64,000 nt of DNA from positions 2,790,001 to 2,854,000 of the forward strand of contig CAWJMN010000001.1 in NCBI GenBank assembly GCA_963844055.1. The letters are read 5' to 3'. The translations under genes and the position numbers were made by a program. The first letter of the stretch is position 1, and the number at the start of each line of letters is the position of its first letter. This stretch comes from CAWJMN01 sp963844055 (GTDB lineage: Bacteria; Planctomycetota; Planctomycetia; Pirellulales; Pirellulaceae). The notes under the pieces were generated by a model that had not been told where the DNA came from, searched no databases, and saw only the letters and a list, made by a program, of their open reading frames with translations. Shown here piece after piece: positions 26,902 to 34,865 of this stretch.

Positions 26902-29324
26902 GCGGCCTGTCTTGGACTCGGCGGCTGAGTGGTACCGTCACTCTCTTGGGTGCACTCGTACTATTATCACAAGTCGCTTGGGGACAATCCTTCGTTGATC
27001 TGAAGAATCTTCCTTCGCCGCAATTAGATCCTACGCCTCCTGCGGTGCTCAAGGCACTGGACACGGCACTTGGATTTCAGCAGCAAGGCCAGTTTGACGA
27101 GGCCGCGATTTGGCTTCGGCAATTTGCCGAAGAGGGAAGCGGCTCGCTCATCGAACTCAAAGGGCAGAGCAGTGAGTCTCCCGAGGGGTTTCGCCGCTGG
27201 GTGCCACTGGAAAGCTTCGCGAACTGGAAACTACTCCAGCTGTATCAAGCATCTCCCGAACTGTCGCAAAAACATCGCGCCACTAATGCTGCGGCCGCGG
27301 CCGCCTCTCTTAAGGAACTTGCTCAGCGGGGCGCAGATGCGATTACTTCGGCGCAGGCCGATAACCTCGTTGAAAACGTTTTACTAAGCAGCGAGCTGGG
27401 CGACCGAGCATTACTGCTGCGAGGCGACCAAGCGCTGGAACGTGGTCATTTTTCTACGGCCCGTCACTTCTACTGGCGAATCGATCCACATGTTGCCAAA
27501 TGGCAACGGCAACTGGATAGCACGCAGGGATTTGCCCCTGACACACGCGATGCCACACCAACGGATGCCGATTCGGCGGCGCAAAACGCAAGTGACTTGC
27601 CATGGAAGAGTTTTATCGGCACCACATTACCGCTGGGCGAGGTTTGGGGACGGCTGACTTTGGTTTCGATCCTGGAAGGATCTGTGACAAGGGCCGAGCG
27701 AGAGCTGGAGTTCTTCAAAAACCAATTCCCCAAGGCGGAGATGATACTCGGAGGTCGCAAGCTACAAGGCGAGCGACTATTTGAGGAACTGCAACGTCTT
27801 CTGCAGACCACACGAGTTACCTTAGAAAGCACCGCGAAATTGACTGCGCCGGATCGCGTTCAACTGGGGAAACTAATCTGGAGCAGACCACTACCAGAAA
27901 TCTCCGGTACGCGAGAGGTTTTTGCAGCGCAGCGTGTCTGGCCCGGCGATGATGCCCATTCCCTTCGCTCCTATTTTCCGCTGCTCGTCAAAAGCCAAGT
28001 ACTGCTTGCCGTAGAAGCGCGGCACCATTCGCAGGTAATCTCACTGGAACTAGAAAGTGGCAAATCCCTGTGGTATTCCGCGATGCCACGTGGCATTTTG
28101 GGCCGAGACGCCGCCAATGCTTCATCTCTACTCGGAGCTGACCATCTACCGACGCAAAGCGACATCCATGAAGGGCTGACGCATTGCTACGGAGCTTGGC
28201 GATCGCAACTTCAAACGACGGCCAGTGGAGAGCTTTACCTGCGTGCGGGCCCGCCGGCCAGCGGCGTGCCCTCCTCAAGACAGCCCAAGCTACTTTCGCG
28301 CGATCTCAACCAAATGGTTGGCATTCGTCCGTATGAGCAAGGTAAAGCGATTACAGGCTTTCCCTTTATTCCCGAATCGACGGCATGGAGTTTTGAAGGC
28401 CCTCCGCTGGCTGATGACGGCAAGGCCTACGTCGTCATGCGCAAGTCGGATGGTGCACTTCGGCAACTCTATTTAGCATCCTTTGATGTCAACTCAACAC
28501 CACCTGAATCGGCAAACGGGCAGGTAGGAGCGCTCTTGTGGCGAACACGACTGCTGTCCGGCCCTGGATTGACCAGCGGTACAGGCTATGAGATCGGGCA
28601 TGTGTCAGTATTGAAAGAAGAAGGGGTACTGTACTGCAATTGTGGTGCAGGACTTGTGGTTGCGGTACGTGCTGAAGGTGGAAACGTGCTCTGGAGCACG
28701 AGCTATCCGCGGACGGGCACAGGCGAGAGCGTTGACGAGTTCCCCCCGGAACATCTTTTCCGAGATGGAGCAGGCTGCCTTGTTTGGAACGACCTGATCA
28801 TCTGCATGCCCTATGACTATCGCGGGCTATTTGCCCTGGATCGTTTCACCGGAGAAGTACGCTGGACTTTACCGGGGGTCGCACTGGATGCTCGCCACTT
28901 TTTGGGCGTGCAAGACGGAGTTCTGCTGATTAGCGGCGATGTGCTGTACTGGCTGGATGTGCAGAAGGGAAGTGTACTAACTCAGTTCCCCGGCATTAGC
29001 CCCGCAGCAAGCCAAGTGGCACGCGTATCGCCGCGCGGAATTGGACGTGGCTGGGCCGGAACCAAGACCGCCTATTTCCCAACTCGCTCAAGCGTATTTC
29101 TGTTCGATATGCTGCCGCAAAAACAAGGCGACTCTTGGCAACCGGTAAAGCGTGGTGAATGGGACCTAGCCGCCCACGGCGCCGAAGGTGGGAACTTGCT
29201 CATCCATGGTCAAGGCGTGCTACTAGCCACCGGAAATCGGCTCTTTGCCTTTGGAGATCAGGTGGAAAAGACGGACAAAGCCCAACCAGTCGCCAAGGCT
29301 GCCGTAACTTTCCAAAGCCCTTAA
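26898..29324 (+). CDS. large secreted PQQ-repeat protein
   Basis: An 808-residue protein translationally coupled to the preceding small gene. It has a leader (GTVTLLGALVLLSQVAWGQS), a helical N-terminal half suggestive of tetratricopeptide-like repeats (DTALGFQQQGQFDEAAIWLR, LERGHFSTARHFYWRI), and a C-terminal beta-propeller with PQQ-type blades (VISLELESGKSLWYS, VVAVRAEGGNVLWSTSYP, LFALDRFTGEVRWTLPG, LYWLDVQKGSVLTQFPG). The mixture suggests a periplasmic scaffold or sensor. With the upstream receiver and membrane protein it may form a small signalling unit. Confidence 0.8.
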   Translation: MSGLSWTRRLSGTVTLLGALVLLSQVAWGQSFVDLKNLPSPQLDPTPPAVLKALDTALGFQQQGQFDEAAIWLRQFAEEGSGSLIELKGQSSESPEGFRRWVPLESFANWKLLQLYQASPELSQKHRATNAAAAAASLKELAQRGADAITSAQADNLVENVLLSSELGDRALLLRGDQALERGHFSTARHFYWRIDPHVAKWQRQLDSTQGFAPDTRDATPTDADSAAQNASDLPWKSFIGTTLPLGEVWGRLTLVSILEGSVTRAERELEFFKNQFPKAEMILGGRKLQGERLFEELQRLLQTTRVTLESTAKLTAPDRVQLGKLIWSRPLPEISGTREVFAAQRVWPGDDAHSLRSYFPLLVKSQVLLAVEARHHSQVISLELESGKSLWYSAMPRGILGRDAANASSLLGADHLPTQSDIHEGLTHCYGAWRSQLQTTASGELYLRAGPPASGVPSSRQPKLLSRDLNQMVGIRPYEQGKAITGFPFIPESTAWSFEGPPLADDGKAYVVMRKSDGALRQLYLASFDVNSTPPESANGQVGALLWRTRLLSGPGLTSGTGYEIGHVSVLKEEGVLYCNCGAGLVVAVRAEGGNVLWSTSYPRTGTGESVDEFPPEHLFRDGAGCLVWNDLIICMPYDYRGLFALDRFTGEVRWTLPGVALDARHFLGVQDGVLLISGDVLYWLDVQKGSVLTQFPGISPAASQVARVSPRGIGRGWAGTKTAYFPTRSSVFLFDMLPQKQGDSWQPVKRGEWDLAAHGAEGGNLLIHGQGVLLATGNRLFAFGDQVEKTDKAQPVAKAAVTFQSP

Positions 29325-29342
29325 GCAAACCGGCAAACTTCA

Positions 29343-30683
29343 CTATCGCCGTGGGCAACGTTTTGCCGCAAATCCTTCTACTCCCAAGGCGGTCTCAACC
29401 GCAATCGCGGCGAGCCACAGGCTGGCTTCTCGGCTCGATACTAGTTGCAGGCCGAGCGGCAGGCCCTGGTCGGCAACAGCGTACGGAATGGTGATGGCAG
29501 GCAGGCCCGCCAAACTGAACGGAGAATTGTATTGCGGATCGCCGGTCGTCGTTTTGGTCGCCGGGGCCGCTGCTGGAGTGGAGGGTAGGAGTACAGCGTC
29601 GTATTGCGAAAACGCTTCCATCATTTGCTGGGCAATGGCAGCTTGTTGCTGGGTAAACAACTGGTCGGTCGCACCTCCCTCCCTTGATAACATTTCCCCT
29701 TCATGCAGAAGCCCTTGCAAAGTCGTCCCTAGCTCATCAATTCTGTCGGGCCAATGTTGATGATGCACCTTCCAGGCATCGAGCGCCATGATCTGGCGAT
29801 GGACTTTACGAATCGCTCCCCAATCCCATCCGGGCAAGCAACTGCTCACCTGCGCACCAGCGTCTCGCAGTTGTTCAATAGCGGCCGAAAACAACGGGGC
29901 GTTCGTCGAATCAATCGAGGGTTCGTAAATCTCGCGCAGCACACCAAGCCGCAGCCCTTTGATACTGCTTGCAATATCATTCGATATGCACGATGCCCCT
30001 AACAGGCACTGCTGCACAAGGTACGCATCCCGAACCGAAGCCGTGAAGGGACCCACATGATCTAAACGGCTACTCACAGGAAAAATGCCTTCCATAGGTA
30101 GCGAGCCATGTGCCGGCTTGTACCCCACTACTCCACAATAAGAGGCTGGTCGCAAGATCGAGCCCCCGGTCTGCGTTCCAAGCGCTGCCAGGCACATGCC
30201 GCTGGCGACGGCTGCCGCTGTTCCGCTGCTCGAACCGCCCGGGGTGTGCGTCAAATTCCATGGATTGGAGGTCGGTGCGGGATCAAAGCAGGCGAATTCT
30301 GTGGTGGCGGTTTTACCCAGGATGATCGCGCCAGCCTGCCGAAGCCTTGCTACGACGGGAGCTTCCGATCCCAAGGAAATGGTCGGCGTTCCATACCTGC
30401 GCAGCATGGCAGAGCCACAGTACGAGGGATATCCGGCTACATCAATAATGTCTTTGATTCCAACGGGAATTCCCCACAGCGGCCCGCGATCGGCTGGCGC
30501 CACCTTTTGCAGTTCATCAGCGCTGGCTAATGCCGTTTCCGCTTGAAAGGAAACCCAGGCCTGTACTTCTGGCTCATGGCGGTTAATCGTGGCAAGGCAG
30601 TGCTGCAATAATTCCTGAGGGGAAAGTTCGCTACGAGCATACGCCGCTTGAGTAGCACAGATCGTTGAATACTGAAATGACAT
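29343..30683 (-). CDS. amidase-signature family hydrolase
   Basis: A 446-residue member of the amidase-signature family (GatA, AtzF and relatives). The Ser-cisSer-Lys triad is visible: Lys in PLWGIPVGIKDIIDVAG, the cis-Ser in LGTQTGGSILRP and the nucleophile region TPGGSSSGTAAAVASGM. The C-terminal part has SLAGLPAITIPYAVADQGLP, a family feature. No gatB or gatC is adjacent, so a stand-alone amidase acting on a small amide is more likely than the tRNA amidotransferase. It is convergent with the PQQ gene (19-base gap). Confidence 0.9.
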   Translation of the reverse strand: MSFQYSTICATQAAYARSELSPQELLQHCLATINRHEPEVQAWVSFQAETALASADELQKVAPADRGPLWGIPVGIKDIIDVAGYPSYCGSAMLRRYGTPTISLGSEAPVVARLRQAGAIILGKTATTEFACFDPAPTSNPWNLTHTPGGSSSGTAAAVASGMCLAALGTQTGGSILRPASYCGVVGYKPAHGSLPMEGIFPVSSRLDHVGPFTASVRDAYLVQQCLLGASCISNDIASSIKGLRLGVLREIYEPSIDSTNAPLFSAAIEQLRDAGAQVSSCLPGWDWGAIRKVHRQIMALDAWKVHHQHWPDRIDELGTTLQGLLHEGEMLSREGGATDQLFTQQQAAIAQQMMEAFSQYDAVLLPSTPAAAPATKTTTGDPQYNSPFSLAGLPAITIPYAVADQGLPLGLQLVSSREASLWLAAIAVETALGVEGFAAKRCPRR

Positions 30684-30815
30684 AGGTCGAATGGGGTTCT
30701 GGACGAGGTCCCTTAGTGCGTGCTACCGTGACACTTCGCCACAATGGTACCATCGCCGCAAAATGCCTAAATCATTTTACGCGACACAAAGACCCCAAGT
30801 AATGACGGCACCAAG

Positions 30816-31388
30816 ATGAACCCCAGTGATCTGCGTTTTTTTGCCGACCGTGTGGCAGCCGATGCTTTTATTGCCCCGGGCGCTGTCATCCTTGGCAACG
30901 TCGCCATCGGCAGTGAATCCAGCATTTGGTATCAGGTAGTCATTCGCGGCGATACGGCCCCTATCGTGATTGGCGCACAAACCAACATTCAAGATGGAAC
31001 CATCCTACACGCAGACCCCGGCTTTCCGTGCACGATTGGTGACCGAGTCACCGTGGGGCATGGCGCACTAATCCACGGCGCAACCATTGAGGACGATTGT
31101 TTGATTGGAATTCGCGCCACGATCCTCAACGGTGCCAAGATTGGAAAGGGGAGCCTCATCGGCGCGGGGGCACTCATCACCGAGCGAATGGTCATTCGTC
31201 CTGGAAGTGTCGTCCTCGGACAGCCGGGTCAGGTCAAACGAGAAGTCAGCATCCGCGATCAAGAGAGAATCCGTCACGCGACCGAGCACTACGTGAAGTC
31301 TGCGGCCATATATCGAGAAGCCTTGCGGGCGGGACTTTTAGCGACGGAAGCGAAGTCTTCTGATCTACCGTCGCCGCCGGCCCACTAA
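30816..31388 (+). CDS. gamma-class carbonic anhydrase-like protein (left-handed beta-helix)
   Basis: A 190-residue hexapeptide-repeat protein. Repeats such as FIAPGAVILGNVAIGSESSI, IVIGAQTNIQDGTILH and CLIGIRATILNGAKIG form the left-handed beta-helix. The three zinc histidines fit TILHADPG and VGHGALIHG. It resembles YrdA/Paay and gamma carbonic anhydrases; the glutamate residues needed for high activity are not clearly present, so catalysis is unproven. Its stop overlaps that of the convergent peptidase gene by 3 bases. Confidence 0.85.
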   Translation: MNPSDLRFFADRVAADAFIAPGAVILGNVAIGSESSIWYQVVIRGDTAPIVIGAQTNIQDGTILHADPGFPCTIGDRVTVGHGALIHGATIEDDCLIGIRATILNGAKIGKGSLIGAGALITERMVIRPGSVVLGQPGQVKREVSIRDQERIRHATEHYVKSAAIYREALRAGLLATEAKSSDLPSPPAH

Positions 31389-32242
31389 CGCCGTTTGACA
31401 AGGCGAAAGGCAACGCCACGATAGAGCATGTCCATGGTCTCTGGTGCCCAGCTCTCTGTGCAACGAGCCTGCGTCGGGTCTGCAATAATCGCCGAGCCAT
31501 TCTGATCAAAATAACGGACGATGACCGAGTGGTTGACGCCTGGCACCCAGCCAAACTCGCGAGTGAAGGCCGTGTCTGAACTGGCGAATTGTTGCAGCCC
31601 TACACTTACAATCATCGGGCCCGATTCCAGTCGACGTAGCTCGGAAATGCCGCCCGAACAAATCTGGACATCGTAAGGCGTACCTTGCGTTTTGAGCTTT
31701 AGCCCGCGATAGAGTCCCTGCCAGTTGGTTCCTTCGCGTGTTAGGCAAAGCTCGGCCATTTCTTGCTCGGTCGCAGTAATTCCTACCCGGTGCAAAAGCG
31801 TGGCCGCACAGGCTGCCGAACAGGTGTGATCCGTCGTTTGCATGCAATTACCATCTTTATCCCAAGCGTTGCTGCATCGAGGTGCTTCTCCCAGCACGGG
31901 ATAAATGGCGGAATAAGTGCCCGTCATAAAGATTGCCACCGCAAGTGCCATGCGCCGTGACGCAGCCAGCCCTTGTTGTGAATCGACAATCGCCGCGAAC
32001 CCAGCCGCCCAAAGTGGAAGCCAGTTCCCCAGCACGATTAGTGACGAAAGCGGGAGCCAAGCCACCAACCAGGGCCGATACCAGCCACTCGACAAATAGG
32101 CGCCCAAAACCACTAGCGCCAGGACGGCGGCCAGATTGAGCTGGAATGGAGAAAGGCTGCCAAAGAAACGCCGCCCGAGAAAAAACACGCCGATCGACAG
32201 GAGCGACATTACGGCGATTGCAATTTGCAAGTCGGGCAACAT
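31385..32242 (-). CDS. membrane protein with C39-like peptidase domain
   Basis: Start ATG 32242 is supported by GAGGAG 8 bases upstream. About 285 residues. The N-terminal third has several transmembrane helices (IAIAVMSLLSIGVFFLG, LNLAAVLALVVLGAYL, WLPLSSLIVLGNWLPLW, AVAIFMTGTYSAIY). The C-terminal part has the papain-like C39 pattern: Gln-Cys in CMQTTDHTCSAACAATLLHR, His in VPGVNHSVIVRYF and Asp in SAIIADPTQ. C39 peptidases mostly cut double-Gly leader peptides as part of bacteriocin exporters, but here there is no ABC exporter, so the substrate is unknown. Confidence 0.78.
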   Translation of the reverse strand: MLPDLQIAIAVMSLLSIGVFFLGRRFFGSLSPFQLNLAAVLALVVLGAYLSSGWYRPWLVAWLPLSSLIVLGNWLPLWAAGFAAIVDSQQGLAASRRMALAVAIFMTGTYSAIYPVLGEAPRCSNAWDKDGNCMQTTDHTCSAACAATLLHRVGITATEQEMAELCLTREGTNWQGLYRGLKLKTQGTPYDVQICSGGISELRRLESGPMIVSVGLQQFASSDTAFTREFGWVPGVNHSVIVRYFDQNGSAIIADPTQARCTESWAPETMDMLYRGVAFRLVKRR

Positions 32243-32593
32243 CCGCGAGACTCCTCGATTTGACGCCAAACAGACTAGGCACCACGCTAAAGGCAGGGCC
32301 AAAAAAGCCCTAACCGATTCGCAAGCACATGAAGATTTCGTGAAGGAACCATCAAGTTTTTGCGTGTGTTTGAATAGTAGTTGTATTCGGCCATTAAGTC
32401 GAGAGAAACCGCATTCGGTTTTCTGATTTGTCACACCCTCCCAAACGCCAAGGCTTTCCAAGTGGGAGTGCAATCACTCCGATACGCCTGCGCCATCTTT
32501 TTGACAACACTATCAACCGACAACAAAATGCCCAGCCACGAAAACAAGTGATTTATGCCCATTTTGTGCCTTAAATCCCACTCCAGAAGTATT

Positions 32594-32609
32594 TGGCACG
32601 ACAGTCGCT
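32594..32609 (+). promoter_or_regulatory. candidate sigma-54 (-24/-12) promoter
   Basis: TGGCAC, five bases, then TCGCT: the GG and GC pairs are separated by exactly 10 bases, as sigma-54 requires, and the TGGCAC half is a perfect match. It lies about 80 bases upstream of the ATG of the His/Gly-rich gene (32690). The rest of 32243-32689 holds no gene I can support. One site alone could arise by chance. Confidence 0.4.
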
Positions 32610-32689
32610 TTAACACTCCTACGAATTCGTGGTCTTTGTGATGACCCGAAGGATTTGAAGGAATGTCTTTCGTTGTGAAGGAGACTGAG

Positions 32690-32992
32690 ATGAAGAATTT
32701 CGTGCTTGCAATTGCGCTCGTTGCCACCTTGGCTGGCGGAAGCCTGTTTTCGGCAAAGGCGGACGCCCATCCGCCTCAACACCACCCAGGCCACCACCAT
32801 CATCATCACCATGCTGGCTATAACAGCTACTATCGCTCGCAGAGCTACTATCGTCCCAACTATGGCGGCGGATACGGTGGCGGCTACGGCGGTGGGTATG
32901 GGCAAGGCTGCCATTCCCCTTACAACTATGGTGGCGGGTACAACCCCGGCTACGGCAACCGGAACTTTGGGTTCTATTTTGGCGGGTACTAG
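32690..32992 (+). CDS. small secreted His/Gly/Tyr-rich protein
   Basis: Start ATG 32690 with AAGGAG 6 bases upstream. 100 residues: a signal peptide (MKNFVLAIALVATLAGGSLF, cleavage near AKADA), a histidine cluster (HPGHHHHHHHAGY), then tyrosine and glycine repeats (YYRSQSYYRPNYGGGYGGGY). The histidine cluster suggests metal binding, and the GGGY repeats a flexible or self-associating tail. No homologue can be named. A possible sigma-54 promoter is upstream. Confidence 0.65.
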   Translation: MKNFVLAIALVATLAGGSLFSAKADAHPPQHHPGHHHHHHHAGYNSYYRSQSYYRPNYGGGYGGGYGGGYGQGCHSPYNYGGGYNPGYGNRNFGFYFGGY

Positions 32993-33099
32993 TCGGCTAG
33001 GCCGCACGCCGTAGAAAAACCATGTTCACTAGAACGTGGCTTCATGAGATCCACTTGGCCGCACACAACGTAAGATTCGCGGCACAGGGATGTGCAAAT

Positions 33100-33139
33100 A
33101 AAAAAGTCCGGGCGAGCTCGCTAGGGAACTCCCCGGACT
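33100..33139 (-). terminator. intrinsic terminator for a minus-strand transcript
   Basis: Stem AGTCCGGG/CCCGGACT with six A on the left (six T on the minus strand). Its orientation shows that something is transcribed leftwards into it; the only candidate is the short frame at 33141-33368. Confidence 0.75.
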
Positions 33140-33140
33140 A

Positions 33141-33368
33141 TCATCCCCCCCGGGATTGCAGACCGTTTGTTTTGAGGCGGAAGTCGCTTAAGGAACACGA
33201 CTTCGGCGATATTTTCTTCATCGGCCAAAGCGTCGCTAGAACTTTGGCAATCTTTGCCATTTGTAGGGGTTGTAAGTACGGGATGCTCTTTTCTCCCCCG
33301 TCGATTTTCGGTATCCAACAGCCCAACTGATCGCACAGCAATCTCATGCGACCTGCGGACGCCAGCAT
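33141..33368 (-). CDS. possible small gene upstream of a minus-strand terminator, perhaps frame-broken
   Basis: A 75-residue frame beginning MLASAGRMRLLCDQLGCWIP and ending directly at the terminator stem. Its second half (WPMKKISPKSCSLSDFRLK) looks unlike protein. The overlapping frame reads ADEENIAEVVFLKRLPPQNK, which looks far more natural. Adding one T in the TTT run near 33230 would join KIAKVLATL to LADEENIAEVVFLKR. The real product is therefore uncertain. The matching terminator orientation is the main support; no family is recognised. Confidence 0.35.
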   Translation of the reverse strand: MLASAGRMRLLCDQLGCWIPKIDGGEKSIPYLQPLQMAKIAKVLATLWPMKKISPKSCSLSDFRLKTNGLQSRGG

Positions 33369-33536
33369 TAAGACGCTAGCGTGCCTAGTATCGCTCTCAA
33401 ACTAGATTACAAATCGGTTTGAGTCATGAAGATAGGGCGATTAGGACGATTTTATCGTTTAAGCGGACTTTACAGCGCACTTCAAGTGTCTCTATGAGGC
33501 CGCAGATTGAACGAACGTAGAGAAAGGAATCTCGTC

Positions 33537-34865
33537 GTGACAAAGTCCGGCAAAAAACAGTCCGTCCTATCCATCTTTGGTGGCCTCGGTTGGCCGCTCA
33601 TTATTGGCGGAGCCATCACAGTTGGCTTCTTCCTGTTGATGTATAAGGGACCGCTGAACCTGCCGATCCTGCATCGCTATTTTGCAGGGCACCCGGTTTC
33701 CGTAGTAGAAACGGCGTTCTTCTTTATTGGCATGGTGGCGCTGCTACTCAAAGCACTTGATGTGCTCAGCCAACAAAGCACGATTGATTCCATTTCCGTT
33801 GGTGAACCAGCCGTCAATCAACCGCTGGCCCGCTGTACCGACATGCTTGACACTTTGGCCGCTTTGCCTGCCAAGCTTCGAGACAGCTACCTCGGCCGAC
33901 GATACATCGACGCTTTGGAGTCGATCGAGCGCAAAGGAACTGCCGACGGCCTGGATAATGAACTGAAGTACTTATCCGACATGGATGTGGGCCGCCAACA
34001 AGAGAGTTACTCTTTGGTGCGGATCATCATCTGGGCAACGCCAATGCTCGGGTTCCTTGGAACCGTTATGGGTATTACCGAAGCCCTGGGTGACCTGGGC
34101 CGCCAAGATATGGGCAACCTCAAGGGAGCCATGGCGGGACTGCTGAAGGGGCTTTATGTCGCGTTCGATACCACCGCGATCGCCCTCAGCTTTTCGATGG
34201 TCATGATGTTCATCCAGTTTTTGATCGACCGAGCCGAGTCGCAATTGCTGTCGCTGATCGACAAGCAAATTGCTCACGACCTGATCGGGCGATTTGAAAC
34301 CACCGGCAGCAACACCGATCCTCACGTGGCTTCGATCCAAAGGATGGCAACCAGCGTCCTTACGGCCACGGAGTCACTCGTAAAACGCCAAGCGGAAATC
34401 TGGCAAGAGACGATCCTGGCTGCCCACGATCGCTGGGACTCCTTGACACAAAACAGTACGGAGCAGATCCAGTCTTCGCTGACACATTCCTTGCATGAAG
34501 CGATGCAGTCCCATGCCTCGACGATGGCAGAAATCGAAAACCAGTCTGCTCAGTTGGTTGCGAAACGCTGGGAAGCGTGGCAACACACCCTCGGCGAAAA
34601 TGCCAAGGTTTTGCATGCTCAGCAAGTAGAGATGGCTCGCCAAGGCGAGCTACTCAGCCGCACTTTAGAGGCGACGAGCAATGTCATGCAACTGGAGACC
34701 GCCCTGAATAATAACCTTGCAGCCCTATCCAGCTCCAAGGACTTTGAAGAACTAGTCATGAGTCTTTCTGCTGCCATGCATCTGCTGACAGCGCACCTTG
34801 GAAAGAACCATGACGCCGCCACCGTTGAGTTTAAACCACACTCCAGCAAGGGCCGTGCTGCATGA
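33537..34865 (+). CDS. ExbB/MotA-like membrane protein with long coiled-coil tail
   Basis: Start GTG 33537 is chosen because AAAGGA lies 8 bases upstream. About 442 residues. Transmembrane helices are seen at the N-terminus (WPLIIGGAITVGFFLLMY), near residue 65 (FFFIGMVALLLKALDVL) and around residues 160-240. There the MotA/TolQ/ExbB proton-channel signature lies: IIIWATPMLGFLGTVMGITE and GLYVAFDTTAIALSFSMVMM. A cytoplasmic tail of about 190 residues rich in Q, E, A and L follows. It overlaps the next gene by ATGA. The role inferred is the stator/proton-channel part of a proton-driven complex. Confidence 0.82.
   Translation: MTKSGKKQSVLSIFGGLGWPLIIGGAITVGFFLLMYKGPLNLPILHRYFAGHPVSVVETAFFFIGMVALLLKALDVLSQQSTIDSISVGEPAVNQPLARCTDMLDTLAALPAKLRDSYLGRRYIDALESIERKGTADGLDNELKYLSDMDVGRQQESYSLVRIIIWATPMLGFLGTVMGITEALGDLGRQDMGNLKGAMAGLLKGLYVAFDTTAIALSFSMVMMFIQFLIDRAESQLLSLIDKQIAHDLIGRFETTGSNTDPHVASIQRMATSVLTATESLVKRQAEIWQETILAAHDRWDSLTQNSTEQIQSSLTHSLHEAMQSHASTMAEIENQSAQLVAKRWEAWQHTLGENAKVLHAQQVEMARQGELLSRTLEATSNVMQLETALNNNLAALSSSKDFEELVMSLSAAMHLLTAHLGKNHDAATVEFKPHSSKGRAA

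Noticed and set aside
29343..30683. GatA of the tRNA amidotransferase
   Set aside because: No gatB/gatC nearby and the C-terminal region fits a stand-alone amidase better.
33022..33330. 102-residue plus-strand frame
   Set aside because: Runs through the hairpin and T run at 33100-33139; no ribosome site and odd composition.
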